DNA of 48,762 bases. Origin: Candidatus Gastranaerophilales bacterium. GTDB taxonomy: Bacteria > Cyanobacteriota > Vampirovibrionia > Gastranaerophilales > Gastranaerophilaceae. The translations under genes were made by a program, and so were the position numbers. The DNA is taken from contig CALUTK010000004.1 in assembly GCA_944323675.1 (NCBI GenBank), positions 1-48,762 of the forward strand. Direction: 5' to 3'. The notes beneath the pieces are model-generated. The model was not told the DNA's origin. It did not search any database and saw only the letters and a program-made list of their open reading frames with translations. This document shows, one piece after another, positions 25,119 to 33,846 of the stretch; the stretch's first letter is position 1; each line of letters starts with the position of its first letter.

Positions 25119-25228
25119 GCTTTCACTTCCTTATTACTATTTCTTAACTTTAGTTTAACACAAACACGCGTTCAAATAAAACACCCAATAAAAGGGATTT
25201 ATATCATTTCTAAATAAAATTCACTAAT

Positions 25229-25264
25229 AAAAAGCCGCCCCGATTTTCGGAGCGGCTTCTTTTT
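25229..25264 (-). terminator. Terminator after hppA (minus strand)
   Basis: The stem GCCGC/GCGGC with an inner CCG/CGG closes a T-rich loop, and the minus-strand product runs into TTTTTATT. It sits just after the hppA stop. Confidence 0.85.
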
Positions 25265-25275
25265 AAAAAGGTTTC

Positions 25276-27699
25276 CTATTTGTTAGAAGGAATTCTCATT
25301 GCGTAGAAAGAACGAATTACGAAAATCAACGCAATTACTAAGAATACCCAGCCTGCAATAGGTGCGATATCGCGGAATGCTTCACTAATCGCAATTTCCA
25401 TTGCCAACAAACCGAATAATGTCGTGAATTTAATAATCGGGTTCATAGCAACAGATGAAGTATCTTTGAACGGGTCACCTACAGTGTCGCCGACAACTGT
25501 TGCTTCATGAAGCGGAGTGCCCTTTTCTTTCATATCAACTTCAACGATTTTCTTAGCATTATCCCAGCATCCGCCTGCGTTTGCCATAAATACAGCCTGG
25601 AACAGACCGAATACAGCAATTGCAATCAGGTAGCTTACGAAGAATGCTACAGGTGCTGAAGTTGATAATGTAGGTGCTGATAAACAAGCAAGTGCCAATG
25701 CAAATGTAAACAATGCGATAAAGATATTAATCATACCTTTTTGAGCATATTGTGTACAAATTTTTACAACTTCTTTTGAATTAGAAACATTTGCACTCTT
25801 AGAATCAGCATCACCGAGTTTAATGTTTTCTTTAATGTATTCAACAGCTCTATAAGCACCTGTTGTAACAGCCTGCATAGAAGCGCCGCTGAACCAGTAA
25901 ATTACAGCACCGCCGGTTAATAAACCAAGGAGTGTGTAAGGGTTTAACATATTCAAAATATCTTCCGGTCTGATACCGAGAGTATTTTGGATTACAAGAA
26001 TCAATGAGAAAATCATTGTGGTAGCACCAACAACTGCAGTACCGATAAGTACCGGTTTAGATGTTGCTTTGAATGTGTTACCAGCACCGTCGTTTTCTTC
26101 TAAGTATTGTTTAGCGTTTTCAAAGTCAGGTTTGAAACCGTATTCTTTTTCGATTTCTTCGCCGACATTTGGAATTTCTTCAATCAGAGACAATTCGTAA
26201 ACTGATTGAGCGTTATCGGTAACCGGACCGTAGCTGTCAACAGCAATTGTAACAGGCCCCATACCGAGGAAACCGAAAGCAACAAGACCGAATGCGAATA
26301 CAGACGGATAAATCATTGTGCTTGCCGGAATATGAGTACTTGCAATGTATGCAAGAGCCATCAATAATACGATTACCATGCCAATCCAGAATGCGCTGAA
26401 GTTACCTGCAACGATACCGGAAAGGATTGTAAGAGAAGCGCCGCCTTCTTTAGATGCGGTAACAACTTCTGCTGTGTGTTTAGCTTTAGGTGATGTAAAT
26501 ATTTTAGTAAATTCAGGAATTAAAGCAGCACCCAAAGTACCGCAAGAAATAATTATTGAAAGTACTAACCATAATTTTCCGCCTAAAGGTGATAATAACC
26601 AGTGGCTTACGCCGAAAGTCATTAAGATTGAAAGGATTGAAGTCAGCCATACAAGGTTTGTTAAAGGCTGTTCAAAATCGAATTTTTCAGCTTTTTTAGC
26701 ATAAATTCTGTCAACAATACCGTTAATCCAGTATGCAACAACAGAAGTAACAATCATCAAGAATCTCATAACGAAAATCCAGGTTAACAATTGAACCTGA
26801 TTTTCCTGACCGATAACTGCAAGAAGGATAAATGAAACAAGGGCAACACCGGTTACACCGTAAGTTTCAAAACCGTCAGCAGTAGGACCGACAGAGTCAC
26901 CTGCGTTATCACCTGTACAATCTGCGATTACACCAGGGTTACGAGGGTCGTCTTCTTTGATACCGAACTGAATTTTCATAAGGTCAGATCCGATATCAGC
27001 GATTTTTGTAAAGATACCGCCTGCAACACGGAGTGCAGAAGCACCTAAAGATTCACCGATAGCAAAACCGATGAAACATGCACCTGCCAAATGACCAGGC
27101 ACAAATAAAAGAATTGTTAACATCAAAATCAATTCAACAGATACCAGCAATACGCCGATAGACATACCTGCCTTCAACGGAATATTAAGGATATCCAGCG
27201 GTTTCCCTTTTAAAGAAACAAAAGCAGTTCTTGCGTTAGCAAGAGTGTTCATTCTGATACCGAACCATGCAACTGCATAAGATCCCAAAATACCGATTAC
27301 AGACCATGCAAGGATTGTCAATACACCGGAAATACCCATTTTCTGAAGGTAACCGAAGTAGAACGCAATACACAGACCGATTAATACTTCTAAAACCAAC
27401 AAGAACTTACCCTGTTGTATCAAGTAAGTTTTACAAGTTTCGAAAATAGTGTTGCCGACTTCAGCCATAGCTTTGTGGACATCTAATTTCTTAATTCTTA
27501 AAAATTCAATAAACCCTAAAATCAAACCTAAAACAGAGATAACCATACCGATTAACAGAAGGTTAAAGCTGTCAGGGCTGATATTTTTGATACTAGGGAC
27601 AACTAAATCCGCTTCGCTTGCAAGAGCAGGCGAAATTCCCATAAACAAAGAGGCTAAAAGAACCATCAATGCTTTTGGGGAAGTCAATTTTTTAATCAT
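25276..27699 (-). CDS. hppA: Membrane-bound pyrophosphatase (ion pump)
   Basis: An integral membrane enzyme, 807 aa and about sixteen hydrophobic segments, that couples pyrophosphate hydrolysis to H+ or Na+ export. An N-terminal hydrophobic leader is followed by the substrate-binding loop (DDPRNPGVIAD) and GDNAGDSVGPTADGFETYG (residues 249-281). In many family members the middle of that motif reads GMAADLFETY, so this is a diverged clade. GAGNTFKATSK (residues 538-548) carries Lys544 at the position that distinguishes K+-independent from K+-dependent enzymes, so K+-independence is likely. An insert of about 30 residues precedes that motif. The start follows AGGGAG. Confidence 0.95.
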   Translation of the reverse strand: MIKKLTSPKALMVLLASLFMGISPALASEADLVVPSIKNISPDSFNLLLIGMVISVLGLILGFIEFLRIKKLDVHKAMAEVGNTIFETCKTYLIQQGKFLLVLEVLIGLCIAFYFGYLQKMGISGVLTILAWSVIGILGSYAVAWFGIRMNTLANARTAFVSLKGKPLDILNIPLKAGMSIGVLLVSVELILMLTILLFVPGHLAGACFIGFAIGESLGASALRVAGGIFTKIADIGSDLMKIQFGIKEDDPRNPGVIADCTGDNAGDSVGPTADGFETYGVTGVALVSFILLAVIGQENQVQLLTWIFVMRFLMIVTSVVAYWINGIVDRIYAKKAEKFDFEQPLTNLVWLTSILSILMTFGVSHWLLSPLGGKLWLVLSIIISCGTLGAALIPEFTKIFTSPKAKHTAEVVTASKEGGASLTILSGIVAGNFSAFWIGMVIVLLMALAYIASTHIPASTMIYPSVFAFGLVAFGFLGMGPVTIAVDSYGPVTDNAQSVYELSLIEEIPNVGEEIEKEYGFKPDFENAKQYLEENDGAGNTFKATSKPVLIGTAVVGATTMIFSLILVIQNTLGIRPEDILNMLNPYTLLGLLTGGAVIYWFSGASMQAVTTGAYRAVEYIKENIKLGDADSKSANVSNSKEVVKICTQYAQKGMINIFIALFTFALALACLSAPTLSTSAPVAFFVSYLIAIAVFGLFQAVFMANAGGCWDNAKKIVEVDMKEKGTPLHEATVVGDTVGDPFKDTSSVAMNPIIKFTTLFGLLAMEIAISEAFRDIAPIAGWVFLVIALIFVIRSFYAMRIPSNK

Positions 27700-27815
27700 A
27701 ATATCTCCCTTCTAAAATGTAAAAATTAACGTTATTATTATAATCTAAACTAAAATTTTATACAATATTGTAACAATAAATCAAACAATGAATGTAAAAA
27801 TGCATACCAAAAAGA

Positions 27816-27844
27816 TTGCGCTATAAAAGAAAATAAGTTATAAT
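27816..27844 (+). promoter_or_regulatory. Candidate promoter for the 63-aa gene
   Basis: TTGCGC and TATAAT are separated by 17 bases, ending about 24 bases before the gene start. Confidence 0.5.
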
Positions 27845-27867
27845 TAATATTATTAAAGGAGATTGTT

Positions 27868-28059
27868 ATGGCTTTTAAGATAATATTTCTTGTAGTTTTA
27901 ATTTTCAGTTTTTCGTGGTGTTATAACAATATTAATATAGAAGATTTTACGAAAGAAAACATTACGGAACAGATTAAGAAAGAAAAAACTATCAATACTG
28001 TTCAGAAAACTCGTGAAAAACGTTATCAGGAAGCCCAGAAGGTTTTGGATAATATCTAG
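27868..28059 (+). CDS. Small exported or membrane-anchored protein, 63 aa
   Basis: A strong AAAGGAG and a good promoter precede it. The N-terminal hydrophobic segment (FKIIFLVVLIFSFSW) looks like a signal or anchor, followed by a Cys and a charged, helical tail (TREKRYQEAQKVLDNI). The Cys is not in a convincing lipobox. No family is recognised. Its last four bases overlap the stop end of the opposite-strand gene. Confidence 0.65.
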   Translation: MAFKIIFLVVLIFSFSWCYNNINIEDFTKENITEQIKKEKTINTVQKTREKRYQEAQKVLDNI

Positions 28060-28979
28060 TAAATATATAAATCCTCAAGCAGTTTTATCTGATACAGGGT
28101 TCCGGCAGGGAGTGAGATATGCCCTCCTTTATAGTGTATAGAAAAAAGCGGAGAACCAACGAGATTTACTGCATAGACTACAACTCCGGCAACAGTCGGA
28201 ATAGGGGAAATTATGACACCAACAGGATTATCCGCCAATTTCTTTGAGGCACGGCGGCTTTTCTGGTAAAAGTTTTCACCCTTGTCAATTTGTGCGGCAA
28301 CCCCTTTCCAATACTGGCGCTTTCCTTTTATATTATTAAAGAAAATTTTCTTTCCGCCGGCTTTGGTTATTTTAGCATCAATAGAATGAGTGGAGCCGTT
28401 ATAAATCATCTTATCTGCTTTTATTACAATAAGTCCGCCGTTGCCTGTAGGCTGAGGCCGGTGGGATTCTACGACAACACCTTTGAATACAGTTCCGGCA
28501 GGGATTGTAATATAACGTTTTGTGACAGGTTCCAGAGATACAAAAGTTAATCCTGCGCCGGCACGAGAATAATCCGAAACAGCGGTTTGGGATTTTACCA
28601 TAAATTTTGTACCTTTTTTAACTTTTATTGCTGCAAAATTGTCTTTTGTAGAAGTATTCGGCAAATCTTTTTTAACCCTTCCTGTTGTTTTAGAATAATC
28701 TGTTGTCGGAACAGTTTTTGGCGGAGCTGATGTGGTTGTGGTAACAGGTTTTGTTTCATTCAGGGGTATTGCAGGAGGAGTTGTGACTGTCGCAGATGGT
28801 GCCGTATTTTTTATTTCAGGAAGCGGAGGAAGAGCGTCCAATTCAAGCTTTGACGGATTATAATTCTTCCTTATTTCCTCATCAACTGACATATCAAGTT
28901 CCAGAGAATAAACCGGCATCGCACCTATTAAAAGTGCGAGTGCCGAATTAATAAATATTTTATATAATGAGCTATTCAC
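28056..28979 (-). CDS. Exported Pro/Thr-rich protein, unrecognised
   Basis: A 307-aa protein with a signal peptide (INSALALLIGAMPVYS) and a Pro/Thr-rich linker (about residues 45-105). The C-terminal beta-rich domain contains YITIPAGTVFKGVVVESHRPQ, VIISPIPTVAGVVVYAV and a closing ISLPAGTLYQIKLLEDLYIY. The paired PAGT(V/L) motifs suggest a repeated beta-barrel-like fold with loose resemblance to envelope-spanning proteins of VirB10 type, which is inference. The start is a GTG inside the heptamer repeat at 28973-29000, with no ribosome binding site, only 13 bases past the stop of the upstream gene. Translation may depend on coupling. Confidence 0.75.
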   Translation of the reverse strand: MNSSLYKIFINSALALLIGAMPVYSLELDMSVDEEIRKNYNPSKLELDALPPLPEIKNTAPSATVTTPPAIPLNETKPVTTTTSAPPKTVPTTDYSKTTGRVKKDLPNTSTKDNFAAIKVKKGTKFMVKSQTAVSDYSRAGAGLTFVSLEPVTKRYITIPAGTVFKGVVVESHRPQPTGNGGLIVIKADKMIYNGSTHSIDAKITKAGGKKIFFNNIKGKRQYWKGVAAQIDKGENFYQKSRRASKKLADNPVGVIISPIPTVAGVVVYAVNLVGSPLFSIHYKGGHISLPAGTLYQIKLLEDLYIY

Positions 28980-29000
28980 GATTCACAATTCACTATTTAC
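28973..29000. repeat. Heptamer repeat spanning a stop codon and the next start
   Basis: Four units run TATTCAC, GATTCAC, AATTCAC, TATTTAC. The TAG stop of the GltD-like gene and the GTG start of the exported protein both lie inside the array. Confidence 0.65.
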
Positions 29001-30369
29001 TGCTTAACAATTCATTAATAGCTTTAGCGGCTTTTTTGCCGGCACCCATTGCGTTGATAGCGTTGGATTCACCGACTGGAGCAACGTCGCCGCCTGCATA
29101 TACGGTCGGAATATTAGTACATCTTGTTTCTCCGTCAACCGTGATATAACCGCGTTTATCAGTAATAATTTCCATGCCGTCAGCTTCTGCGGAACGCTGG
29201 ATAATAGGATTAGGGCCTGTTCCAAGGGCTACAATTACCGTGTCTAAATCCATTCTTTCAATTTTACCTGTAGAAACCGGTCTGCGTCTGCCGCTTTCAT
29301 CAGGTTCGCCAAGCTCCATAACTTCAAGCTCTACAGCCTTTACGTAACCGTTTTCACCGATAATTTCTTTCGGCGCATAAAGGAACTTGAATACAACACC
29401 TTCTTCTTTAGCGTGGCGGATTTCCTCCAAACGGGCAGGAAGTTCTTTTTCTGTACGTCTGTAAATTATATAAACTTCTTCAAAACCTACACGTACAGCA
29501 GTTCTTGCCGCATCCATGGCAACGTTTCCGCCGCCGAATACAGCAACTTTTTTACCGACTCTTAACGGGGTCGGGCTGTCCGGCTGACCTGCATGCATTA
29601 AGTTTACTCTGGTCAAAAATTCGTTAGCAGAGAAAACTCCGTTAAGGTTTTCGCCCGGAACGTGAAGCATTTTTGGTAATCCTGCACCCGAACAGATAAA
29701 TATAGCATCAAACCCGTCATCTTTTAACTGTTTCAGAGTAATTGATTTTCCGACAACTACGTTTTTATTGAATTCTACCCCCATAGCTTTAAGGTTGTCG
29801 AGTTCTCTATCAAGAACTGTTCTTGGAAGTCTAAATGGAGGAATTCCGTATCTCAAAACTCCGCCGAGTTCATGGAGCGCTTCAAAAACAACAACTTCAT
29901 GACCTGCTTTTCTTAAATCTGCTGCGGCAGTGATTCCGGCACATCCGGAACCTACAATTGCAACTTTTTTACCGGACGGTTTAATTTCCGGCATATCAGC
30001 TTTTGTGTTGTCTCCGACATATCGTTCAAGAGCGCCGATTGCAACAGGTAAACCTTTAATCCCTAAAATACAGTTGCCTTCGCATTGTCTTTCCTGCGGG
30101 CAGACTCTGCCGCAAACCGACGGAAGCATGCTTGTCTGGCGGATAATTTCGCCTGCTTTTTCAAGATTATCTTCTTTTATAGCCTGAATAAATTCAGGGA
30201 TTTGAATATTAACAGGGCATCCCTGAACGCATTTTGGATTTTTACAATGGAGGCATCTGGAAGCTTCCAGTTTAACCTGTTCAGGTGTTAAATTACTTTC
30301 CACAGGATCAAAATTGTGACGTCTTTCCATTTTATCCTGTTCTATAACTCGTTGTCTTTCAATAGCCAT
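28993..30369 (-). CDS. NADPH-dependent glutamate synthase small-subunit-like flavoprotein
   Basis: A 458-aa soluble oxidoreductase. N-terminal Cys motifs (CLHCKNPKCVQGCPVNI and CGRVCPQERQCEGNC) bind two [4Fe-4S] clusters. The FAD loop is KKVAIVGSGCAGITAA and the NADPH loop is KKVAVFGGGNVAMDAA. This is GltD, or the related NfnB/SudA group used in electron bifurcation or ferredoxin-NADP exchange. No glutamate synthase large subunit or NfnA partner is next to it, so glutamate synthesis is not shown. GGGG precedes the start. A ferredoxin gene lies 1.4 kb away. Confidence 0.93.
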   Translation of the reverse strand: MAIERQRVIEQDKMERRHNFDPVESNLTPEQVKLEASRCLHCKNPKCVQGCPVNIQIPEFIQAIKEDNLEKAGEIIRQTSMLPSVCGRVCPQERQCEGNCILGIKGLPVAIGALERYVGDNTKADMPEIKPSGKKVAIVGSGCAGITAAADLRKAGHEVVVFEALHELGGVLRYGIPPFRLPRTVLDRELDNLKAMGVEFNKNVVVGKSITLKQLKDDGFDAIFICSGAGLPKMLHVPGENLNGVFSANEFLTRVNLMHAGQPDSPTPLRVGKKVAVFGGGNVAMDAARTAVRVGFEEVYIIYRRTEKELPARLEEIRHAKEEGVVFKFLYAPKEIIGENGYVKAVELEVMELGEPDESGRRRPVSTGKIERMDLDTVIVALGTGPNPIIQRSAEADGMEIITDKRGYITVDGETRCTNIPTVYAGGDVAPVGESNAINAMGAGKKAAKAINELLSSK

Positions 30370-30516
30370 CTTATATCCCCTTCTTATTAATTTATCGATA
30401 CCATATATTTTACTTTAAACATTTTCACTGCGCAAGAAATTTAATTTTCACAACATAAAATATCCAGTTTTGTGCTAAAATACAAATACGTATTACAGCT
30501 AACAGGGGGTTAAGGT

Positions 30517-31695
30517 ATGAAAAGAGCTATAATTGTTGTAATTGATTCAATGGGTATCGGCGCAATGGATGATTGCCGTGAGTTTAACGATATTCCTGAA
30601 TGCAACACGCTTAAGCATGTTTGCGAATTTAATAACGGATTAAATGTCCCGAACCTTTCTAAAATGGGACTCGGGAATATTCAGGATTTTCAGGGTATTG
30701 AAAAAACTGATTTCCCGATTGCACAATACGGCACTATGATTGAAAAATCAAAAGGCAAAGATACAACAACAGGACACTGGGAAATTGCGGGGCTTATCTC
30801 CGAAAAACCGTTTTCAACCTATCCGGAGGGGTTTCCGGCTGAACTTATTGAAAATTTTATTAAAGAAACAAATTGCGGCGGAATCTTAGCGAACAAACCT
30901 GCAAGCGGAACCGCTATTATTGAAGAATTAAATGAGGAACATAATTCGACCAAATTCCCGATTGTTTACACCTCCGCAGACAGCGTTTTTCAAATTGCGG
31001 TAGACACTGATGTAATCCCGCTTGAAACACTTTATAAATGGTGTGAAATTGCACGCCGCATACTTGATGAAGGAAATTACAACGTTTCCCGCGTAATCGC
31101 AAGACCTTACAAAATTATTGACGGGAAACCAACCAGAATTTCTAAAGACAGAAGAGATTATTCAATGGTGCCGAAACACACACTTTTAAACGAGATTAAA
31201 GATACGGGCGGACAGGTTATCGGTATCGGAAAAATTGAAGATATATTTTCAAAATCCGGAATTACCCATGCTATCCACACAGGTTCTAATAAAGAAGGCT
31301 TAGAATTGACGTTAAAAGCTATTAAGAATGAATTACCTCTTAATGAAATAGCATACGACAAACACTCTTCACAGATCAACCCTCACGCTTCACTGATATT
31401 TACAAACCTTGTGGATACGGATATGCTCTACGGTCACAGAAATAACGCCAAAGGTTACGGGGAAGCCATTGAAGAAATTGACCGATACCTCTCTGAAATT
31501 CTTCCGGCTCTCACAGATGATGACTTATTCATAATTACGGCAGACCACGGGTGCGATCCGTGCGTTCCAGGAACTGACCATACACGGGAAAAAGTTCCTG
31601 TGCTTATATACAACAAAAAAACAGAAGGCAGCGACCTTGGAACACTTGTAGGATTTGATAATGTTGCAAAATTTATAAAAGACTGGATATTTTAA
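30517..31695 (+). CDS. deoB: Phosphopentomutase
   Basis: Interconverts ribose-1-phosphate and ribose-5-phosphate (and the deoxy forms) in nucleoside salvage. The protein is 392 aa of the alkaline-phosphatase superfamily: DSMGIGAMDD at the N-terminus, GKDTTTGHWEI carrying the phospho-threonine region, and ITADHGCDPCVPGTDHTREKVP as the C-terminal metal site. AGGGGG precedes the start. No other nucleoside-salvage gene is adjacent. Confidence 0.96.
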   Translation: MKRAIIVVIDSMGIGAMDDCREFNDIPECNTLKHVCEFNNGLNVPNLSKMGLGNIQDFQGIEKTDFPIAQYGTMIEKSKGKDTTTGHWEIAGLISEKPFSTYPEGFPAELIENFIKETNCGGILANKPASGTAIIEELNEEHNSTKFPIVYTSADSVFQIAVDTDVIPLETLYKWCEIARRILDEGNYNVSRVIARPYKIIDGKPTRISKDRRDYSMVPKHTLLNEIKDTGGQVIGIGKIEDIFSKSGITHAIHTGSNKEGLELTLKAIKNELPLNEIAYDKHSSQINPHASLIFTNLVDTDMLYGHRNNAKGYGEAIEEIDRYLSEILPALTDDDLFIITADHGCDPCVPGTDHTREKVPVLIYNKKTEGSDLGTLVGFDNVAKFIKDWIF

Positions 31696-31706
31696 TTTGT
31701 TTATTA

Positions 31707-31712
31707 TATAAT
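31707..31712 (+). promoter_or_regulatory. Candidate -10 box for the ferredoxin gene
   Basis: A consensus TATAAT sits 51 bases upstream of the ferredoxin ATG, just after the deoB stop. No convincing -35 is seen. Confidence 0.35.
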
Positions 31713-31762
31713 GTCGTTGTGAAGAAATTCACATAAGTGATAATCAATAAGGAGAATTAAAA

Positions 31763-31939
31763 ATGACAGTTAAAGTTAACGATTCTTGTATCGGTTGCGG
31801 CGCTTGCGAATCAATTTGCGACGCAGTATTTTCAGTAGACGGTGTTGCACAGGTTGATGAAGCAGCTGTTGCTGATAACATGGACAGTGTAAAAGAAGCT
31901 GCAGAAGCTTGCCCTGTTAGCGCAATTGAAGTTGAATAA
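31763..31939 (+). CDS. Small ferredoxin, 58 aa, single 4Fe-4S type
   Basis: The frame encodes MTVKVNDSCIGCGACESICD at the N-terminus and EACPVSAIEVE at the end. Ligands are Cys9, Cys12 and Cys15 plus Cys50 in the CP motif, giving one [4Fe-4S] cluster. Cys19 is an extra residue where some ferredoxins form a disulfide; no obvious partner is present. AAGGAG precedes the ATG. It is a soluble electron carrier that could serve the activases or the GltD-like enzyme nearby, which is inference. The gene ends before an extremely stable terminator hairpin. Confidence 0.92.
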   Translation: MTVKVNDSCIGCGACESICDAVFSVDGVAQVDEAAVADNMDSVKEAAEACPVSAIEVE

Positions 31940-31955
31940 TTAATCAATGATATTA

Positions 31956-31997
31956 AAACGAAGCCGGCAGAGAATAAATTCTCTGCCGGCTTCGTTT
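31956..31997 (+). terminator. Very stable terminator hairpin after the ferredoxin gene
   Basis: A perfect 20-bp stem (AAACGAAGCCGG... and its complement) with a two-base loop ends in TTT. It lies just before the next hairpin, which serves the convergent gene. Confidence 0.85.
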
Positions 31998-32002
31998 ATA
32001 CC

Positions 32003-32044
32003 AGCAAAGGGCGGACTTTTCATTAGAAAAGTCCGCCCTTTGCT
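32003..32044 (-). terminator. Terminator hairpin for the PEPCK-like gene
   Basis: A perfect 19-bp stem (AGCAAAGGGCGGACTTTTC and its complement) encloses a four-base loop. It lies about 20 bases after the stop of the minus-strand gene. Confidence 0.8.
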
Positions 32045-32065
32045 ATATATTTTTTTATAAACAGC

Positions 32066-33727
32066 TTAAACCTTTGCGGTAACTGCAGCTTCTTTAACAA
32101 CAGCCTCAAGAGCATCAAGAGCGTCAGCCGGAAGTTTATCCAGACCTGCTTTTTCAGTTTCTCTTGATTTTACGAAATCAATTCTATCTTTCATACGTGC
32201 TACGAATTGAGAAGCGTATTCTTTATTAGAGAATGATGCGTCGAAGCCTTCAACATCCATAATTTCGATATCAGAGAAGTTTTCCCATTTATGGAATTTA
32301 GCGGAGCCTTCAACGATTGCTTCAATAATACCGAGAGTGTGGGCAGGTTTAACCTTTGTCCCCATAAATTCACCGGTATTGAGGATATAGCAGTCAACGC
32401 CGTCTGCAATCAATTGTTTAAACCTTGTATAATCCACAGATAGAGGGTAAACTCTAAAAGGATTTGCATAAGGTTCAACAACCAGCGCGTTAGGGTCAAC
32501 GCCTGCGGCGAGTCTTTCTGCTGAGGAACGTTTAGTTGCAAGGGTTGCGCCCATTGCAGAACCTAAAGAAGCCCCTGAAAGTTTCAATACCGGCGGAATT
32601 GTCGGATCTTTCATCAGCCAGAAGATAGCATTAATCGGCTGGTCAATTCTGTCGACTCTGTTTGGTGACCAGAGTTTTGATTTAACAGCACGACCGTTGC
32701 CGTTTCTTATATCTTCTGTGATAGAAACGACTTTTCCGTCTGCAAGCGCAATTGCACCTGCGTTTTGCTGGGTTAAGATATATTTGTTATCGTCGCATCC
32801 AATCGGGTAATCTGCTGTTTTATCAAAGTAAGCAGGTTCCAGTGCGATTGAATATTTATCCTGAACATTAATAATAAAAGCATCATCGTGAAGAACGGTA
32901 ATATCGTATTTATTATTATGTTTAGCGTGAGTAATTGTTGATTTTCCGGATCCTGAAAGCCCAAATACTGCGACCTGGAAAGATTTTCCGCCATCCAGGT
33001 TGTAACGTTTCATACCACCGTGGCATGAAGCGTAACCGTTACGGGCAGCACAGCCCCAGGCAAGAGTCAGGGTGCCTTTTTTGTGTTCTCCAAAGTATCT
33101 CATACCTAAGATAGCGGCGCAGTTGTGCTCAGGGTCAAAGAAAGTCAAGCCGTAAGGGAAATCCGGATGAGTCCAGTCAGGGTCTGAGAACACAAAGATA
33201 TCTCCGTCAGGAATTTCTCTGGAATCAGCATACATCTGGGCGTATTGTTCATTAATGTACTGGAAATTGAGCATCCAGGAGTACATTATATTTTCAAAGC
33301 CTTCCGGAATCATCAAATGCGCCTTAACCATAAAGTCTTCTTCCAGACCGACAACGACTTCTGTTTTATACATTAATCTGTCGCGGGTATTGTAGATAGC
33401 TTCACGGATAATCGGAAGCAGGTATTTCAAATCGCAATTTGGTTCGCCGACGATTTTTCTTGCTGCGGCGCAGCGTCCGACAACAGTTCCGTCATTAAAC
33501 AATAACTGATTTGCGCCTTGCGGAAGCCCTATTTTCTCGGGTTTATAAACAGGCATGCCGGTAAGTTCTATAGTTCCCGGACTGTTTTTCGCAAGCTTAT
33601 AAGCTTCGGATACAGATTTAACTTCCTCAACATTGTTTCCGAAAAAAGGCGCCGTGATAGTTGCACGGGCTGCTGAATAAAGCTTTTTCAATTCTTCGGA
33701 ATTTGTAAAAAATTCTTTTGTAGACAT
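32066..33727 (-). CDS. Divergent ATP-type phosphoenolpyruvate carboxykinase-like protein
   Basis: A 553-aa protein. The P-loop is GLSGSGKST (residues 256-264; the family norm is GLSGTGKTT). The metal-binding and catalytic framework is recognisable: YFGEHKKG (residues 211-218), SCHGG with His236, LHDD (279-282) where the family has GDDEHGW, and a conserved Arg in NGRAVKSKLW. Overall it is far from E. coli PckA, so it may be a distinct subfamily or use another substrate. The canonical reaction is oxaloacetate plus ATP to PEP, and in fermenters often the reverse. AGGAG precedes the start. Confidence 0.8.
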   Translation of the reverse strand: MSTKEFFTNSEELKKLYSAARATITAPFFGNNVEEVKSVSEAYKLAKNSPGTIELTGMPVYKPEKIGLPQGANQLLFNDGTVVGRCAAARKIVGEPNCDLKYLLPIIREAIYNTRDRLMYKTEVVVGLEEDFMVKAHLMIPEGFENIMYSWMLNFQYINEQYAQMYADSREIPDGDIFVFSDPDWTHPDFPYGLTFFDPEHNCAAILGMRYFGEHKKGTLTLAWGCAARNGYASCHGGMKRYNLDGGKSFQVAVFGLSGSGKSTITHAKHNNKYDITVLHDDAFIINVQDKYSIALEPAYFDKTADYPIGCDDNKYILTQQNAGAIALADGKVVSITEDIRNGNGRAVKSKLWSPNRVDRIDQPINAIFWLMKDPTIPPVLKLSGASLGSAMGATLATKRSSAERLAAGVDPNALVVEPYANPFRVYPLSVDYTRFKQLIADGVDCYILNTGEFMGTKVKPAHTLGIIEAIVEGSAKFHKWENFSDIEIMDVEGFDASFSNKEYASQFVARMKDRIDFVKSRETEKAGLDKLPADALDALEAVVKEAAVTAKV

Positions 33728-33846
33728 AATATTCTCCTTCTTTTGTATAAAACAACTTTATACAGAATCAAGTCTACCATAAATCAACACACTCTTCAAG
33801 CATAGTGTTATTATTTTTATGAATTGTATTATAATAAACTTGGATT

